A stretch of DNA of 64,000 bases. Origin: Acanthamoeba sp. SK_2022b (Eukaryota > Discosea > Longamoebia > Acanthamoebidae). Under the pieces are notes generated by a model, which was not told where the DNA came from, made no database searches, and saw only the letters and a list, made by a program, of their open reading frames with translations. Made by a program: the position numbers and the translations under genes. Positions within the stretch are counted from its first letter, which is position 1. Each line of letters starts with the position of its first letter. Positions 39,055 to 51,657 of the stretch are shown here, piece after piece. The stretch is from positions 28,930 to 92,929 of the forward strand of contig JANDJZ010000129.1 in the NCBI GenBank assembly GCA_027943245.1. Reading direction: 5' to 3'.

Positions 39055-39213
39055 CCCGGCTCCTTGATTTTGAATGAGTAGCTTCCGGCTAAGCATATCA
39101 GAACTGCGCTGCCGCTGGCGCATATAACCTGCAAGAAACCGCCCTAGCAGCGAAGGGCGCGATCGGTTAACATCGAAGGCCCTTTTATTCATTACAGAAA
39201 GCAAGTTCTCACT

Positions 39214-41241
39214 ATGGCTCAAGTCGCGAAAAAATTATTGGTGACGTGCGCGCTACCGTACGCAAATGGTTCCATCCATCTCGGCCACATGCTCGAGCAC
39301 ATCCAGGCGGATATCTGGGTGCGTTACCAACGAATGCGCGGCCACGAAGTGCACTTCATCTGCGCGGACGACGCGCACGGCACGCCGATCATGCTGAAAG
39401 CGCAGCAACTGGGCGTGAAACCGGAAGAAATGATCGCGGAGATGAGCCAGGAGCACCAACAGGATTTCGCCGGCTTTGGCATCAGCTATGACAACTACCA
39501 TTCGACCCATAGCGATGAAAACCGTGAGCTGTCCACCCTGATTTACAGCCGCCTGAAAGAAAACGGTTTTATCAAGAACCGTACCATTTCTCAGCTGTAC
39601 GATCCGGAGAAAGGCATGTTCCTGCCGGACCGTTTCGTGAAAGGCACCTGCCCGAAATGCAAATCGCCGGATCAATACGGCGATAACTGCGAAGTGTGCG
39701 GCGCCACCTACAGCCCGACGGAACTGATCGATCCGAAGTCCGTGGTTTCCGGCGCGACGCCGGTGATGCGCGACTCCGAGCACTTCTTCTTCGACCTGCC
39801 GGCCTTCAGCGAAATGCTGCAGGCGTGGACGCGCTCCGGCGCGCTGCAAGAGCAAGTAGCGAACAAGATGCAGGAGTGGTTCGAATCCGGCCTGCAGCAG
39901 TGGGACATCTCCCGCGATGCGCCTTACTTCGGCTTCGAGATCCCGGATGCGCCGGGCAAATACTTCTACGTCTGGCTGGACGCGCCGATCGGCTACATGG
40001 GCTCCTTCAAGAACCTGTGCGACAAGCGCGGCGATCTGGACTTCGACGAGTTCTGGCGCAAAGATTCCACCACCGAGCTGTATCACTTTATCGGCAAGGA
40101 CATCGTCTACTTCCACAGCCTGTTCTGGCCGGCGATGCTGGAAGGCAGCAACTTCCGCAAACCGACCAACCTGTTCGTGCACGGCTACGTGACGGTGAAC
40201 GGCGCCAAAATGTCCAAGTCGCGCGGCACCTTCATCAAGGCTGGCACCTACCTGCAGCATCTGGACGCCGACTGCCTGCGCTATTACTACGCCGCCAAGC
40301 TCTCTTCACGCATTGATGATATCGATCTCAATCTGGAAGACTTCGTGCAGCGCGTAAACGCCGACATCGTCAACAAGGTGGTGAACCTGGCGTCACGTAA
40401 CGCCGGCTTTATCAACAAACGCTTCGGCGGCAAGCTGGCCGACAGCCTGGCCGATCCGGCGCTGTACCAGACCTTCGTCGACGCGGCGCAGAGCATCGCC
40501 GAAGCTTACGCCGGCCGCGAGTTCAGCCGCGCGATCCGCGAAATCATGGCGCTGGCCGATCTGGCCAACCGCTACGTGGATGAGCAGGCACCTTGGGTGG
40601 TGGCGAAGGAAGAAGGCCGCGACGCCGATCTGCAGGCCATCTGCTCGATGGGCATCAACCTGTTCCGCGTGCTGATGACTTACCTGAAGCCGGTGCTGCC
40701 TTCGCTGACCGAACGCGCCGAAGCGTTCCTCAACGCCGAGCTGAGCTGGGACGCAATCCCGCAGCCGCTGCTGGGCCACCAAGTGAACGCATTCAAAGCG
40801 CTGTTCAACCGCATCGATCTGGACAAGGTCAGCGAAATGGTCAACGCCTCGAAAGAAGACATGGCCGCCGCCAAGCCGGTGACCGGTCCATTGGCCGATG
40901 ATCCTATTCAGGAAACCATCACCTTCGACGACTTCGCCAAGGTGGACATGCGTATCGCCCTGATCAAGAGCGCCGACTTTGTCGAAGGCTCCGACAAACT
41001 GCTGAAGCTGCAGTTGGATCTGGGCGGCGAATCGCGCCAGATCTTCTCCGGCATTCGCTCCGCTTACCCGGATCCGAAAGCGCTGGAAGGCCGCCTGACC
41101 ATCATGGTCGCCAACCTGGCGCCGCGCAAAATGCGCTTCGGCGTTTCGGAAGGCATGGTGATGGCGGCGGGCCCCGGCGGGAAAGAGATCTTCCTGCTGA
41201 GCCCGGACAGCGGCGCACAGCCTGGTATGCAGGTCAAGTAA
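39214..41241 (+). CDS. metG: Methionyl-tRNA synthetase
   Basis: Class I aminoacyl-tRNA synthetase of 675 residues (E. coli 677). The Rossmann core begins [20 protein letters not shown], with HLGH standing for HIGH. The zinc-binding insertion is [20 protein letters not shown] (four Cys). The KMSKS loop is [11 protein letters not shown] (about 330-340). The C-terminal tRNA-binding, dimerising domain (about 570-675) has [20 protein letters not shown] and [15 protein letters not shown]. Divergent from mrp. Confidence 0.98.
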   Translation: MAQVAKKLLVTCALPYANGSIHLGHMLEHIQADIWVRYQRMRGHEVHFICADDAHGTPIMLKAQQLGVKPEEMIAEMSQEHQQDFAGFGISYDNYHSTHSDENRELSTLIYSRLKENGFIKNRTISQLYDPEKGMFLPDRFVKGTCPKCKSPDQYGDNCEVCGATYSPTELIDPKSVVSGATPVMRDSEHFFFDLPAFSEMLQAWTRSGALQEQVANKMQEWFESGLQQWDISRDAPYFGFEIPDAPGKYFYVWLDAPIGYMGSFKNLCDKRGDLDFDEFWRKDSTTELYHFIGKDIVYFHSLFWPAMLEGSNFRKPTNLFVHGYVTVNGAKMSKSRGTFIKAGTYLQHLDADCLRYYYAAKLSSRIDDIDLNLEDFVQRVNADIVNKVVNLASRNAGFINKRFGGKLADSLADPALYQTFVDAAQSIAEAYAGREFSRAIREIMALADLANRYVDEQAPWVVAKEEGRDADLQAICSMGINLFRVLMTYLKPVLPSLTERAEAFLNAELSWDAIPQPLLGHQVNAFKALFNRIDLDKVSEMVNASKEDMAAAKPVTGPLADDPIQETITFDDFAKVDMRIALIKSADFVEGSDKLLKLQLDLGGESRQIFSGIRSAYPDPKALEGRLTIMVANLAPRKMRFGVSEGMVMAAGPGGKEIFLLSPDSGAQPGMQVK

Positions 41242-41261
41242 CCGCACCGGCGCGTTACATC

Positions 41262-41289
41262 AAGGGTCGAGCTTGCTCGGCCCTTTTTT
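41262..41289 (+). terminator. Rho-independent terminator of metG
   Basis: AAGGGTCGAGC pairs with GCTCGGCCCTT around a short loop and is followed by TTTTTT, 20 nt after the metG stop. Confidence 0.9.
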
Positions 41290-41388
41290 AATGCCTCAAA
41301 CCCGACGTTATAAGTAGTAAGAAAAAGTCATAACCGCTCTGATTCCCCCGCCTGCCACATCTCGCTATGATGCTCCGCAACAACAAAT

Positions 41389-41412
41389 AGACGTCCAGAC
41401 AGAAAGACTGCT
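41389..41412 (+). promoter_or_regulatory. MetJ-box-like triplet
   Basis: Three consecutive 8-bp units each start with AGAC: AGACGTCC, AGACAGAA, AGACTGCT. The MetJ consensus is tandem AGACGTCT; matches are 7, 4 and 6 of 8. They lie 52 nt before the next ATG and just downstream of a possible -10 (TATGAT, 41366-41371), a position suited to repression by methionine. Function is inference. Confidence 0.4.
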
Positions 41413-41463
41413 ATAACAGACCTTCACTGGGACCGTTTATCCGCTTTTTTGGAGCCTATAATA

Positions 41464-42531
41464 ATGAAAAATCTCAAGACTTCGCTGCTCGCCCTCAGCC
41501 TGCTGGCTGCCCTGCCGCTGCAGGCGGCGGAAAACGCCGCCGTGCCGGCCGCCATCGCTCAGCATCAGGGGCCGGTGCGCATCGCGGTGATCCGCAACCT
41601 CGGATCCGACGACAACACCACGCAATTTTTGGCGGGCGCCATTCAGGAAGGACGCAAGCTGGGCTTCAAGGTGGACACCTTCCTCAGCAACGGCGACGAC
41701 GCGCGTTTCCAGGACTTCGTCAACCAGGCTATCAGCCAGAAATATGACGGCATCATCCTCTCGCAGGGACGAGCCCCCTATTCCACCGAGTTGGTCAAAC
41801 GTATCGCGGTGGCCGGCATCGCCGTCGCGGCTTTCGATACCGACGTCAGCGGCAGCGTTCCCGGCGTCACCGTCTCGCAGCAGGACGACGCTTCGCTGGC
41901 CAACGCCTCCTTCGGCCAGCTGGTGAAGGATTTCAACGGCCAGGCCAACATCATCAAACTCTGGGTAGCCGGCTTCCCGCCAATGGAACGCCGCCAGGCC
42001 GCCTATCAGCAGCTGCTGAAACAGCATCCGGGCATTCACGAGCTGGAATCGATCGGCGCGGTCTCCTCCGACGTACAGGGCGATACCGCCAACAAGGTGG
42101 GCGCGGTGCTGGCGAAATACCCGAAAGGCAAGATCGACGCCATCTGGGGCACCTGGGACGCCTTCACCCAGGGCGCTTACAAGGCATTGAAAGAGAACGG
42201 CCGCACCGAGATCAAGCTGTACAGCATCGATATCTCCAACCAGGACTTACAACTGATGCGCGAAGCCGGCAGCCCGTGGCAGGTCAGCGTGGCGGTGGAT
42301 CCGAAACTTATCGGTGCAGTCAACCTGCGCCTGGTGGCCAACAAGATCGCCGGGGAAAGCACGCCGGACAGCTATCAGTTCAAAGCGACGGTCATTCCGC
42401 AAGCGCTGTTGCTGGCGCAGCCGGGGCCGGTCAACGTCGCCGGGCTGGCGAAGATCATCCCCGGCTGGGGCAGCAGCAGCGACTTCGTGCAGCCGTGGTT
42501 CGCCACGCTGCAGGCCGAACACGGTAAATAA
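41464..42531 (+). CDS. Orphan periplasmic sugar-type substrate-binding protein
   Basis: 355 residues from the ATG at 41464 (GGAG upstream). A Sec signal peptide (about 1-22, LLALSLLAALPLQAA) is followed by a type I periplasmic binding fold like ribose/galactose-binding proteins: IAVIRNLGSDDNTTQFLAGA, QAISQKYDGIILSQGR, IDAIWGTWDAFTQGAYKALK and SVAVDPKLIGAVNL. Ligand unknown; sugars are usual but autoinducers or inositols occur. There is no permease or ATPase gene beside it, so it must use a distant transporter or act as a sensor. Confidence 0.8.
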   Translation: MKNLKTSLLALSLLAALPLQAAENAAVPAAIAQHQGPVRIAVIRNLGSDDNTTQFLAGAIQEGRKLGFKVDTFLSNGDDARFQDFVNQAISQKYDGIILSQGRAPYSTELVKRIAVAGIAVAAFDTDVSGSVPGVTVSQQDDASLANASFGQLVKDFNGQANIIKLWVAGFPPMERRQAAYQQLLKQHPGIHELESIGAVSSDVQGDTANKVGAVLAKYPKGKIDAIWGTWDAFTQGAYKALKENGRTEIKLYSIDISNQDLQLMREAGSPWQVSVAVDPKLIGAVNLRLVANKIAGESTPDSYQFKATVIPQALLLAQPGPVNVAGLAKIIPGWGSSSDFVQPWFATLQAEHGK

Positions 42532-42662
42532 TGCTGTTTTTGACGAGGCTGCCGACGCAGCCTCTGTTTTTAAACTAATTTTAGGCTTTCCCCTTCCGTC
42601 CTCGCCAAAATACGCTATGTTATCTGCATTGCCCAATAACTGTATGCATACACAGGCTTCGA

Positions 42663-43871
42663 ATGAAGGGATTCCCCTCGCTGATTAACATGCTGCTGGC
42701 CAGTTCGCTGGTGTTGACCATCGGCCGCGGCGTGACGCTGCCGTTCATTACCATCTATCTCACCGAGCATTTCCATCTGCTGCCGAAGAGCGTGGGCGTG
42801 ATCCTGGGCGTCAGCCTGACCCTCGGCATCCTTGCCAGCCTGTACGGCGGCTATCTGGTGGACAAATTCAGCAAGAACCGCCTGATCCTGCTGTCGATTT
42901 TATTGTTTGCGCTGAGCTTCTTCGCCCTTCCCTGGATCCCGCGCCCCGGCGGCGTGATCGTGGTGCTGGCGATCCTGCATACCTGTTATTCTGTGCTGAG
43001 CATCACCATTAAAGCCTGCTTCGCCGACGGGTTGCCGGTCGAGCAGCGCATCAAGGCTTTCTCAATCAACTACACATTGGTCAACGTCGGCTGGGCGATC
43101 GGCTCTGCGCTCGGCGTTCTGGTGGCCGGGCTTAGCCCACTGCTGCCGTTTTACCTGTCGGGCGGGTTGGCGCTGGCGACGGTGGCGACGCTAAGCCTGC
43201 GCTTGCGCGGTCGGGAACAGCGCGCAACGCCAGCCGCCCCCGCGGCGCTCCCCAACTTCCGCCAGACGGTGACTATCCTGCGCAGCGATCGGCGGCTGAT
43301 CTACTTCACTCTCGGCAGTACCCTGGGTGCCGTCGTGTTCGGTCAGTTCACCGGCTATCTGTCGCAATACCTGATCACCGTCTCCAGCGCCGAGTTCGCC
43401 TACAAAATCATCGGGCTGGTGATGATCGTCAACGCCAGCATCGTCATCGCCCTGCAATACCTGCTCAGCCGCGGCATGCGTCAGGAAAACATGCTGCGCT
43501 GGCTGGCGCTGGGCACGCTGTTTTTCATCGTCGGGCTGCTCGGTTTTATGGTGGCCGGCCAGGCGGTCTGGCTGTGGCTGGCGGCGATGGCGGTGTTTAC
43601 CCTCGGCGAAATCATCGTTATCCCGGTGGAATACATGTTCATCGACTTTATCGCGCCGCCGCACCTGAAAGGCAGCTACTATGGGGTACAAAATCTCAGC
43701 GCGCTGGGCGGCGCCATCAACCCGGTGCTGTGCGGGGTACTGCTCAGCTATGCCGCGCCGCCTCTGATGTTCGTGATGCTGATCGTCGCCGCACTGCTCA
43801 GCCTGCTGTTTTTCTTCCTCGGCCACCGGCTGGCAGAACACGCGGCGGCAACCGCTGAAGACACGCGCTGA
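42663..43871 (+). CDS. MFS transporter, YdeE-like
   Basis: Twelve-helix major facilitator of 402 residues. It resembles E. coli YdeE, which is linked to dipeptide and drug export: LLASSLVLTIGRGVTLPFIT, LYGGYLVDKFSKNRLILLSI (MFS motif A-like), KAFSINYTLVNVGWAIGSAL and FTLGEIIVIPVEYMFIDFIA. The ligand is unknown. It lies between the orphan binding protein and yohJ, each with its own short intergenic gap, so it is probably not in an operon with them. Confidence 0.85.
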   Translation: MKGFPSLINMLLASSLVLTIGRGVTLPFITIYLTEHFHLLPKSVGVILGVSLTLGILASLYGGYLVDKFSKNRLILLSILLFALSFFALPWIPRPGGVIVVLAILHTCYSVLSITIKACFADGLPVEQRIKAFSINYTLVNVGWAIGSALGVLVAGLSPLLPFYLSGGLALATVATLSLRLRGREQRATPAAPAALPNFRQTVTILRSDRRLIYFTLGSTLGAVVFGQFTGYLSQYLITVSSAEFAYKIIGLVMIVNASIVIALQYLLSRGMRQENMLRWLALGTLFFIVGLLGFMVAGQAVWLWLAAMAVFTLGEIIVIPVEYMFIDFIAPPHLKGSYYGVQNLSALGGAINPVLCGVLLSYAAPPLMFVMLIVAALLSLLFFFLGHRLAEHAAATAEDTR

Positions 43872-44009
43872 ACCCACGCGTACCAGCGATTGCGGGCTGT
43901 CAACCCGCCGATCGGGCATGGCATCCATAGCGAGAATTCATGGTGCGATCTGTGGCATGGCTCACAGTTTAATTGTATGATGAATGCATCGGTTAAACGG
44001 GAAAAGACA

Positions 44010-44417
44010 ATGGCCAACGTGCTCACACTGTGCTGGAAATACCTGAGAGCCCTGCTCCTCATCTACCTTTGTCTGTTCGTCGGCAATGCGCTGGCGGCGC
44101 TGCTGCCGTTCGCCATTCCCGGCAGCATCCTCGGCATGCTGCTGCTGTTCGCCCTGCTCTCTACCCAGATTCTGCCGGCCAAATGGGTTAAACCCGGCTG
44201 CCATTTGCTGATCCGCTACATGGTGCTGCTGTTCGTGCCGATCGGCGTCGGGGTGATGAAATACTACGACCAGATCGTCGCGCATCTGGGCCCGCTGGTT
44301 ATCTCTTGCCTCATCAGCACGCTGATGGTGCTGGTGGTGGTCGGCTATACCTCACACTATTTTCACCGCGAGCGCCGCATCGCCGGTAAGCCCGATGACA
44401 CGGAGGGCAACCCATGA
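44010..44417 (+). CDS. yohJ: YohJ, LrgA-family membrane protein
   Basis: 135 residues (E. coli 132) with four membrane helices. Conserved parts are [38 protein letters not shown] and [16 protein letters not shown]. LrgA/CidA proteins are holin-like partners of LrgB/CidB proteins; some homologues transport pyruvate, and the role of YohJ is not proven. The ATG at 44010 is chosen by family alignment; a longer frame upstream is not supported. Its stop overlaps yohK by 4 bp (ATGA). Confidence 0.9.
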   Translation: MANVLTLCWKYLRALLLIYLCLFVGNALAALLPFAIPGSILGMLLLFALLSTQILPAKWVKPGCHLLIRYMVLLFVPIGVGVMKYYDQIVAHLGPLVISCLISTLMVLVVVGYTSHYFHRERRIAGKPDDTEGNP

Positions 44418-45109
44418 TCCATGAAATCTGGTGGTCGCTGCCGCTGACGCTGGCGGTCTATTTCGCCGCGCGCTGGCTGGCGCGCAAGCTGAACATGCCG
44501 CTGCTCAACCCGCTGCTGGTTTCCATGGCGGTGATCATCCCGCTGCTGCTGCTCACCGGCATCCCCTATGAGCGCTACTTTCAGGGCAGCAAAATCCTCA
44601 ACGATCTGCTGCAGCCGGCGGTCGTCGCGCTGGCCTTCCCGCTGTATGAACAGCTGCACCAGATCCGCGCGCGCTGGAAGTCGATTATCGCGGTGTGCTT
44701 CATCGGCAGCCTGACCGCCATGATCAGCGGCGGCGCCATCGCCCTGTGGCTGGGCGCCACGCCGGAAATCGCCGCCTCTATCCTGCCGAAATCGGTCACT
44801 ACGCCGATCGCGATGGCCGTCGCGGACTCGCTCGGCGGCATTCCGGCGATCAGCGCGGTCTGCGTCATTTTCGTCGGTATCCTTGGCGCCGTGTTCGGCC
44901 ATACGCTGTTCAACCTGTTGAAAATCACCACCCACTCGGCGCGCGGTCTGGCGATGGGTACCGCATCCCACGCGCTGGGCACCGCACGCTGCGCGGAGAT
45001 GGACTACCAGGAAGGCGCTTTCGGCTCGCTGGCGCTGGTGATCTGCGGCATCATCACCTCGCTGCTGGCGCCGTTCCTGTTCCCGGTGCTGCTGCACCTG
45101 TTCGGTTGA
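44414..45109 (+). CDS. yohK: YohK, LrgB-family membrane protein
   Basis: 231 residues, the same as E. coli YohK, with about six membrane segments. Conserved LrgB features are [70 protein letters not shown] and [16 protein letters not shown]. It is translationally coupled to yohJ. The pair probably forms one membrane complex. The cdd gene follows after a regulatory region, as in E. coli. Confidence 0.92.
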   Translation: MIHEIWWSLPLTLAVYFAARWLARKLNMPLLNPLLVSMAVIIPLLLLTGIPYERYFQGSKILNDLLQPAVVALAFPLYEQLHQIRARWKSIIAVCFIGSLTAMISGGAIALWLGATPEIAASILPKSVTTPIAMAVADSLGGIPAISAVCVIFVGILGAVFGHTLFNLLKITTHSARGLAMGTASHALGTARCAEMDYQEGAFGSLALVICGIITSLLAPFLFPVLLHLFG

Positions 45110-45122
45110 ACAGGGTGAAACT

Positions 45123-45138
45123 TGCGATACATCTCGCA
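45123..45138 (+). promoter_or_regulatory. Upstream CRP site of cdd
   Basis: TGCGA-N6-TCGCA, 8 of 10 core bases of the CRP consensus. Its centre is 50 bp upstream of the second CRP-like site and 91.5 bp before the predicted start at about 45222. Confidence 0.5.
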
Positions 45139-45150
45139 TTTATGTATCTC

Positions 45151-45158
45151 ATTGCATT
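45151..45158 (+). promoter_or_regulatory. CytR half-site candidate
   Basis: ATTGCATT matches 7 of 8 bases of the CytR half-site GTTGCATT and lies between the two CRP-like sites, the arrangement expected for CRP/CytR-controlled cdd. A weaker partner is CTCGCATT at 45133-45140. Confidence 0.35.
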
Positions 45159-45172
45159 AATTTCACCAATTA

Positions 45173-45201
45173 AGAGACATTAATCACACTTTAATGTCTC
45201 T
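45173..45201 (+). promoter_or_regulatory. Proximal CRP-like site and perfect inverted repeat before cdd
   Basis: AGAGACATTAA and TTAATGTCTCT form a perfect 11-bp inverted repeat with a 7-nt spacer. Its left arm overlaps a CRP-like site AGAGA-N6-TCACA (45173-45188) centred 41.5 bp before the predicted start. A -10 candidate TAGAAT is at 45210-45215. Confidence 0.45.
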
Positions 45202-45246
45202 GGCCTGCCTAGAATGTTATCCCGTTAACCTGTAGAGAGACTTTCT

Positions 45247-46131
45247 ATGCATCCGCGTTTTCACACCGCGTTCAGCGCACTGCCTGCGACACTGCAATCC
45301 GCCCTGCGGCCCTATCTGGACGCGCCTGACTTTCCGGCGATGTTCACGGCCGAGCAAGCGGCGGCGATCCGCACAGGCTGCGGGTTGGACGATGACGCGC
45401 TGGCATTCGCGCTGCTGCCGCTGGCGGCGGCCTGCTCGTTAACCCCGATATCGCACTTCCACGTCGGCGCCATCGCGCGCGGGCAAAGTGGCAACCTCTA
45501 TTTCGGCGCCAATATGGAATTCAGCGGCGCACCGCTGCAGCAAACCGTGCATGCGGAACAGTGCGCGGTTACCCATGCCTGGCTGCGCGGCGAGCCGGCG
45601 CTGGCCTCGGTCACCGTCAACTACACGCCGTGTGGCCACTGCCGTCAGTTTATGAATGAACTGAACAGCGGCGGCGAGCTGCAGATCCGTCTGCCGGGCC
45701 GCGCGCCGGCCACGCTGGCGGACTATCTGCCGGACGCCTTCGGCCCGAAAGATCTGGATATCGCTTCGCTGCTGATGGACAAGGTCGATCACGGCCATCG
45801 GTTGGCGCTGGACGATGCGCTGACGCAGGCGGCGCTGGCTGCGGCCAATCAGAGCCACGCACCGTACAGCAACGCCCACAGCGGCGTGGCGCTGGAAACA
45901 CAGGACGGTAACCTCTACGCCGGCCGCTATGCAGAAAACGCCGCCTTCAACCCGAGCCTGCCGCCGCTGCAGGCCGCGCTGATCCTGCTGAACCTCTCCG
46001 GCGGCGATTGCCTGAACATCCGCCGCGCCGTGCTGGTCGAACCGCAAGAGGCGATCCTCAGCCAGTGGGACGCCACCCGTGCCACGCTGGCGGCACTGGG
46101 CTGCCAAAACGTCAGCCGCGCCGCGTTCTAA
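45247..46131 (+). CDS. cdd: Cytidine deaminase
   Basis: Deaminates cytidine and deoxycytidine to the uridines in nucleoside salvage. It has 294 residues, exactly the E. coli length. The zinc site is complete: His102 and Glu104 in [11 protein letters not shown], and Cys129 and Cys132 in [11 protein letters not shown]. The C-terminal half is the catalytically silent second domain ([16 protein letters not shown]). Two CRP-like sites with a CytR-like sequence lie upstream, so cAMP-CRP activation and cytidine induction through CytR are likely. Confidence 0.97.
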   Translation: MHPRFHTAFSALPATLQSALRPYLDAPDFPAMFTAEQAAAIRTGCGLDDDALAFALLPLAAACSLTPISHFHVGAIARGQSGNLYFGANMEFSGAPLQQTVHAEQCAVTHAWLRGEPALASVTVNYTPCGHCRQFMNELNSGGELQIRLPGRAPATLADYLPDAFGPKDLDIASLLMDKVDHGHRLALDDALTQAALAAANQSHAPYSNAHSGVALETQDGNLYAGRYAENAAFNPSLPPLQAALILLNLSGGDCLNIRRAVLVEPQEAILSQWDATRATLAALGCQNVSRAAF

Positions 46132-46340
46132 GCGCACCACGGCGGAGCCATCCGGTTCCGCCGCTAACAGCCCCGCCCGCCAAATACAATGCCCCAACGC
46201 CGCCAGAGAGACTTTCTTTAGTTAAAAAATCATTTGATTGTCGATAATTACGCCAACCTGGTTCATCATCTGGCAACAAATGCTGTACATCTTCTCTTTA
46301 TCTCTTAGGATCGTCGGCAATAAAGTTATCTGATACGTGA

Positions 46341-48050
<1,710 letters not shown>

Positions 48051-48070
48051 ATGGCGCGCTAAATTGACCC

Positions 48071-48094
48071 AGCCCGGCTCCGCCGGGCTTTTTT
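48071..48094 (+). terminator. Rho-independent terminator of maeA
   Basis: AGCCCGGC / GCCGGGCT stem with a 3-nt loop and TTTTTT, 20 nt after the maeA stop. Confidence 0.93.
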
Positions 48095-48182
48095 GTGCGA
48101 CAAAACCGCCTAAAAATGCGGCGTCGCGCGTGCTTCAGGCGGTTCGCGTCTTGCGTCGTTCGGTCAGGTAAAGTAGCCTTGA

Positions 48183-48963
<781 letters not shown>

Positions 48964-48983
48964 CGCGGCAAACGCCCAAAACA

Positions 48984-49006
48984 AAGGCCGGCAATAGGCC
49001 GGCCTT
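48984..49006. terminator. Shared hairpin between sanA and mglC
   Basis: Perfect 9-bp stem AAGGCCGGC / GCCGGCCTT with a 5-nt loop between convergent genes. It is followed by a short T-containing tract on each strand, so it may act in both directions. Confidence 0.75.
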
Positions 49007-49027
49007 GTGGTCTGCGAGGTGGCAAAT

Positions 49028-50038
49028 CTACTTCTTCTTGGCGTATTTCAACGAGTCCAGCGCCACGGCGAAGATGATGATGCTGCCCTTGATGATGTAC
49101 TGCCAGTACGGGTTGATGCCGATATAGGTCAGGCCGTAATTGATGACGGTGAAGATGATCACCCCGGTCACCACGCCCCACACCGTACCCACCCCGCCGG
49201 CGAAGGAGACGCCCCCCACCACGCAGGCGGCGATGGCATCCAGCTCGTACATAAAGCCGAGGTTATTGGTGGCGCTGCCGATGCGCCCCGCTTCCAGCAG
49301 GCCGCCGAAGGCGTAGAACACGCCGGACAACGCATAGATCATGATCAGGTTCAACGGCACGTTGACCCCGGACACCTTGGCCGCTTCCGGGTTGCCGCCG
49401 ATGGCGAAGATGTTCTTGCCGAAGCGGGTCTTGGTCCACAGGATCCAGACGAATATGATGGCGATCAGCGCATAGAAGGTAATGTACGACAGCTTAAAGT
49501 CGCCGAAGCGCAAGAAGCCTTGGGCAAAGGTGGAAAACTTCGGATCGAACCCCGCGACCGGCGAAGCGCCGACCGAATCGTAATACAGCGAGTTGATGCC
49601 GTAGACGATGATCATGGTGCCCAGCGTAGTGATGAACGGCGTCACGTTGAGATAGGCGATAATCAGGCCGTTAACCAGGCCGATCACCGCGCCGACCGCA
49701 CACACCAGCAGGATGACCAGGGGAATCGACCAGGTTTCCATGTGCGGGAACACCTTGTTGACGTTATCCATCGACTGCAGCAGCGTGGCCGCCACCACCG
49801 CCGCCAGCCCCACCTGCCGCCCGGCGGACAGGTCGGTGCCCTGGGTCACGATCAGCCCCGCCACGCCCAGCGCGATGATGATGCGCACCGAAGACTGCGT
49901 CAGGATGTTACTCAGGTTCATCAGGCTGAGGAAAGTCGGATCCTGAATGATGATGATGGCCAACAGCACCAGCAACACCACGTAAATGCCGCCTTCCTTG
50001 AAATAGGTAAATAAGGTTTTTTTATTTAGCGCGTTCAT
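49028..50038 (-). CDS. mglC: Galactose/methyl-galactoside ABC transporter permease
   Basis: Inner-membrane permease of 336 residues, the same as E. coli MglC. It has about ten helices, and the family segments GLIVTQGTDLSAGRQVGLAA, TPFITTLGTMIIVYGINSLY and FAIGGNPEAAKVSGVNVPLN (EAA-like loop contacting the ATPase) are clear. It is the last gene of mglBAC, 11 bp after mglA. Confidence 0.96.
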   Translation of the reverse strand: MNALNKKTLFTYFKEGGIYVVLLVLLAIIIIQDPTFLSLMNLSNILTQSSVRIIIALGVAGLIVTQGTDLSAGRQVGLAAVVAATLLQSMDNVNKVFPHMETWSIPLVILLVCAVGAVIGLVNGLIIAYLNVTPFITTLGTMIIVYGINSLYYDSVGASPVAGFDPKFSTFAQGFLRFGDFKLSYITFYALIAIIFVWILWTKTRFGKNIFAIGGNPEAAKVSGVNVPLNLIMIYALSGVFYAFGGLLEAGRIGSATNNLGFMYELDAIAACVVGGVSFAGGVGTVWGVVTGVIIFTVINYGLTYIGINPYWQYIIKGSIIIFAVALDSLKYAKKK

Positions 50039-50049
50039 AATTCCGATCC

Positions 50050-51558
50050 TTAAAGGTGCAGGGAGGCGAGACGTAAGATTTCATTTTGCGAGGTCTGTTT
50101 GGTGTTAACGATGCCCGCAACCTGACCATTGCTCATCACCAAAATACGGTCGGTGATCCCCAAAAGCTCCGGCATTTCGGACGAGACGATAATGATCCCC
50201 TTGCCCTTCTTCGCCAGTTCGGTCATCAGCTGATAAATCTCGAACTTGGCGCCCACGTCGATGCCGCGCGTCGGTTCATCCAGCATCAGGATCTCCGGCT
50301 GCGTCAGTAACCAACGGCCGATGATCACCTTCTGCTGATTGCCGCCGGACAGCGAGCCGATATGGGTGTGATGCCCCGGCGTTTTCACCCGCATGGCGTC
50401 GATCACCCACTGGGTGTCGCTCTTCATCCGCGCGTTATCCAGCAGGCCGAGCTTGTTTTTATAATTGCGGATATTGGAGATCAGCGAGTTGAAGCCCACG
50501 TCGAGGTAGGCATAAATCCCGGTGGATCGGCGTTCTTCGGTCACCAGCGCAAAACCGTGGTTGATCGCTTCGTTGGCGCTGTGGTTGTCGATCGCCTTGC
50601 CGTGCAGCTTGATGGTGCCCGCCACCTTTTCGCGAATGCCGAACAGCGTCTCGACGATATCGGTGCGCTTGGCGCCCACCAGCCCGGCGATGCCGAGGAT
50701 CTCGCCTTGGTGCAGATCGAAGGAAACGTCGCGGATCGAGGGCTGGCGCAGCGACGTCAGGTTCTTCACCTCGAGGATCACCTCACCCGGCGTGTTCTGC
50801 CTGTCGGGGAAGCGCTGGCTGAGCGAACGGCCGACCATCATGGCGATGATCTTGTCCATATCCAGCCCTTCCAGCGGCTGGGTGGCGATCCACTGGCCGT
50901 CGCGCAACACCGTTATCTCGTCGCACAGCTGGAAGATCTCTTCCATCTTGTGCGAGATATAGACGATGCCACAGCCACGCTCTTTCAGCTTGCGGATGAT
51001 GGTGAACAGGTGATTGACCTCTTTCTCCGTCAGCGAAGAGGTCGGTTCATCCATGATGACGATTTTGGCGTCGTAGGAGAACGCCTTGGCGATCTCGATC
51101 ATCTGCATCTGCGACACCGACAGGTTGCCCACCTTTTCGCGCGGGTTGATGTCGATATCCAGCTCGTCGAAGATCGCCTGGGTGTCTTTGAGCATTTTTT
51201 CCTGATCGACGAACAGGCCTTTGGTCGGATAGCGCCCCAGCCACATGTTGTCCATCACGGTGCGTTGCAGCACCAGGTTCAGCTCCTGGTGCACCATGGA
51301 AACGCCGTGCTCCAGCGCTTCTTTCGAACTCTTGAAATCGATCTCCCGGCCCTGAAACACAATGCTGCCGCTGTCTTTTTTGTAAATGCCGAACAGGCAT
51401 TTCAGCAACGTCGATTTCCCCGCGCCGTTCTCCCCCATCAGGGCGTGAATCGAGTGCGGGCGGACGCGTAAATTGACATTGTCCAAGGCTTTGACGCCGG
51501 GAAATGACTTACAGATATCCGTCATTTCCAGCAGAAATTCGCGTGAGCTATCGGCCAT
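50050..51558 (-). CDS. mglA: Galactose/methyl-galactoside ABC transporter ATPase
   Basis: Fused double ATPase of 502 residues (E. coli 506). The N-terminal domain has Walker [10 protein letters not shown] (about 40-48), signature [14 protein letters not shown] and Walker B KIVIMDEP. The second domain has a degenerate Walker A (GLVGAKRTD), as is normal for MglA/RbsA, with signature [15 protein letters not shown] and [20 protein letters not shown]. It powers MglC. The gap of 99 bp to mglB contains a stable hairpin, probably giving less MglA than MglB. Confidence 0.96.
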   Translation of the reverse strand: MADSSREFLLEMTDICKSFPGVKALDNVNLRVRPHSIHALMGENGAGKSTLLKCLFGIYKKDSGSIVFQGREIDFKSSKEALEHGVSMVHQELNLVLQRTVMDNMWLGRYPTKGLFVDQEKMLKDTQAIFDELDIDINPREKVGNLSVSQMQMIEIAKAFSYDAKIVIMDEPTSSLTEKEVNHLFTIIRKLKERGCGIVYISHKMEEIFQLCDEITVLRDGQWIATQPLEGLDMDKIIAMMVGRSLSQRFPDRQNTPGEVILEVKNLTSLRQPSIRDVSFDLHQGEILGIAGLVGAKRTDIVETLFGIREKVAGTIKLHGKAIDNHSANEAINHGFALVTEERRSTGIYAYLDVGFNSLISNIRNYKNKLGLLDNARMKSDTQWVIDAMRVKTPGHHTHIGSLSGGNQQKVIIGRWLLTQPEILMLDEPTRGIDVGAKFEIYQLMTELAKKGKGIIIVSSEMPELLGITDRILVMSNGQVAGIVNTKQTSQNEILRLASLHL

Positions 51559-51596
51559 AAATACACCTGGCTTAACGATCTTGCAGTCGTAAACAT

Positions 51597-51637
51597 CCCC
51601 GCCGGCGGTATTCCTGGTGTTGGCGCCGCAGGCGGGG
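51597..51637 (-). repeat. Stem-loop between mglB and mglA
   Basis: CCCCGCC (51597-51603) pairs with GGCGGGG (51631-51637), and inner GGCG pairs with CGCC. No T run follows. It looks like an mRNA-stabilising or attenuating intercistronic hairpin, as found between binding-protein and ATPase genes in E. coli. Confidence 0.6.
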
Positions 51638-51657
51638 TCTTAGCGGGATCTCAATTC

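Noticed and set aside
39055..39222. N-terminal extension of mrp by 56 codons overlapping the metG start
   Set aside because: ATG 39054 has AAGGAG and gives the expected 370 residues; the extension lies in the divergent promoter region.
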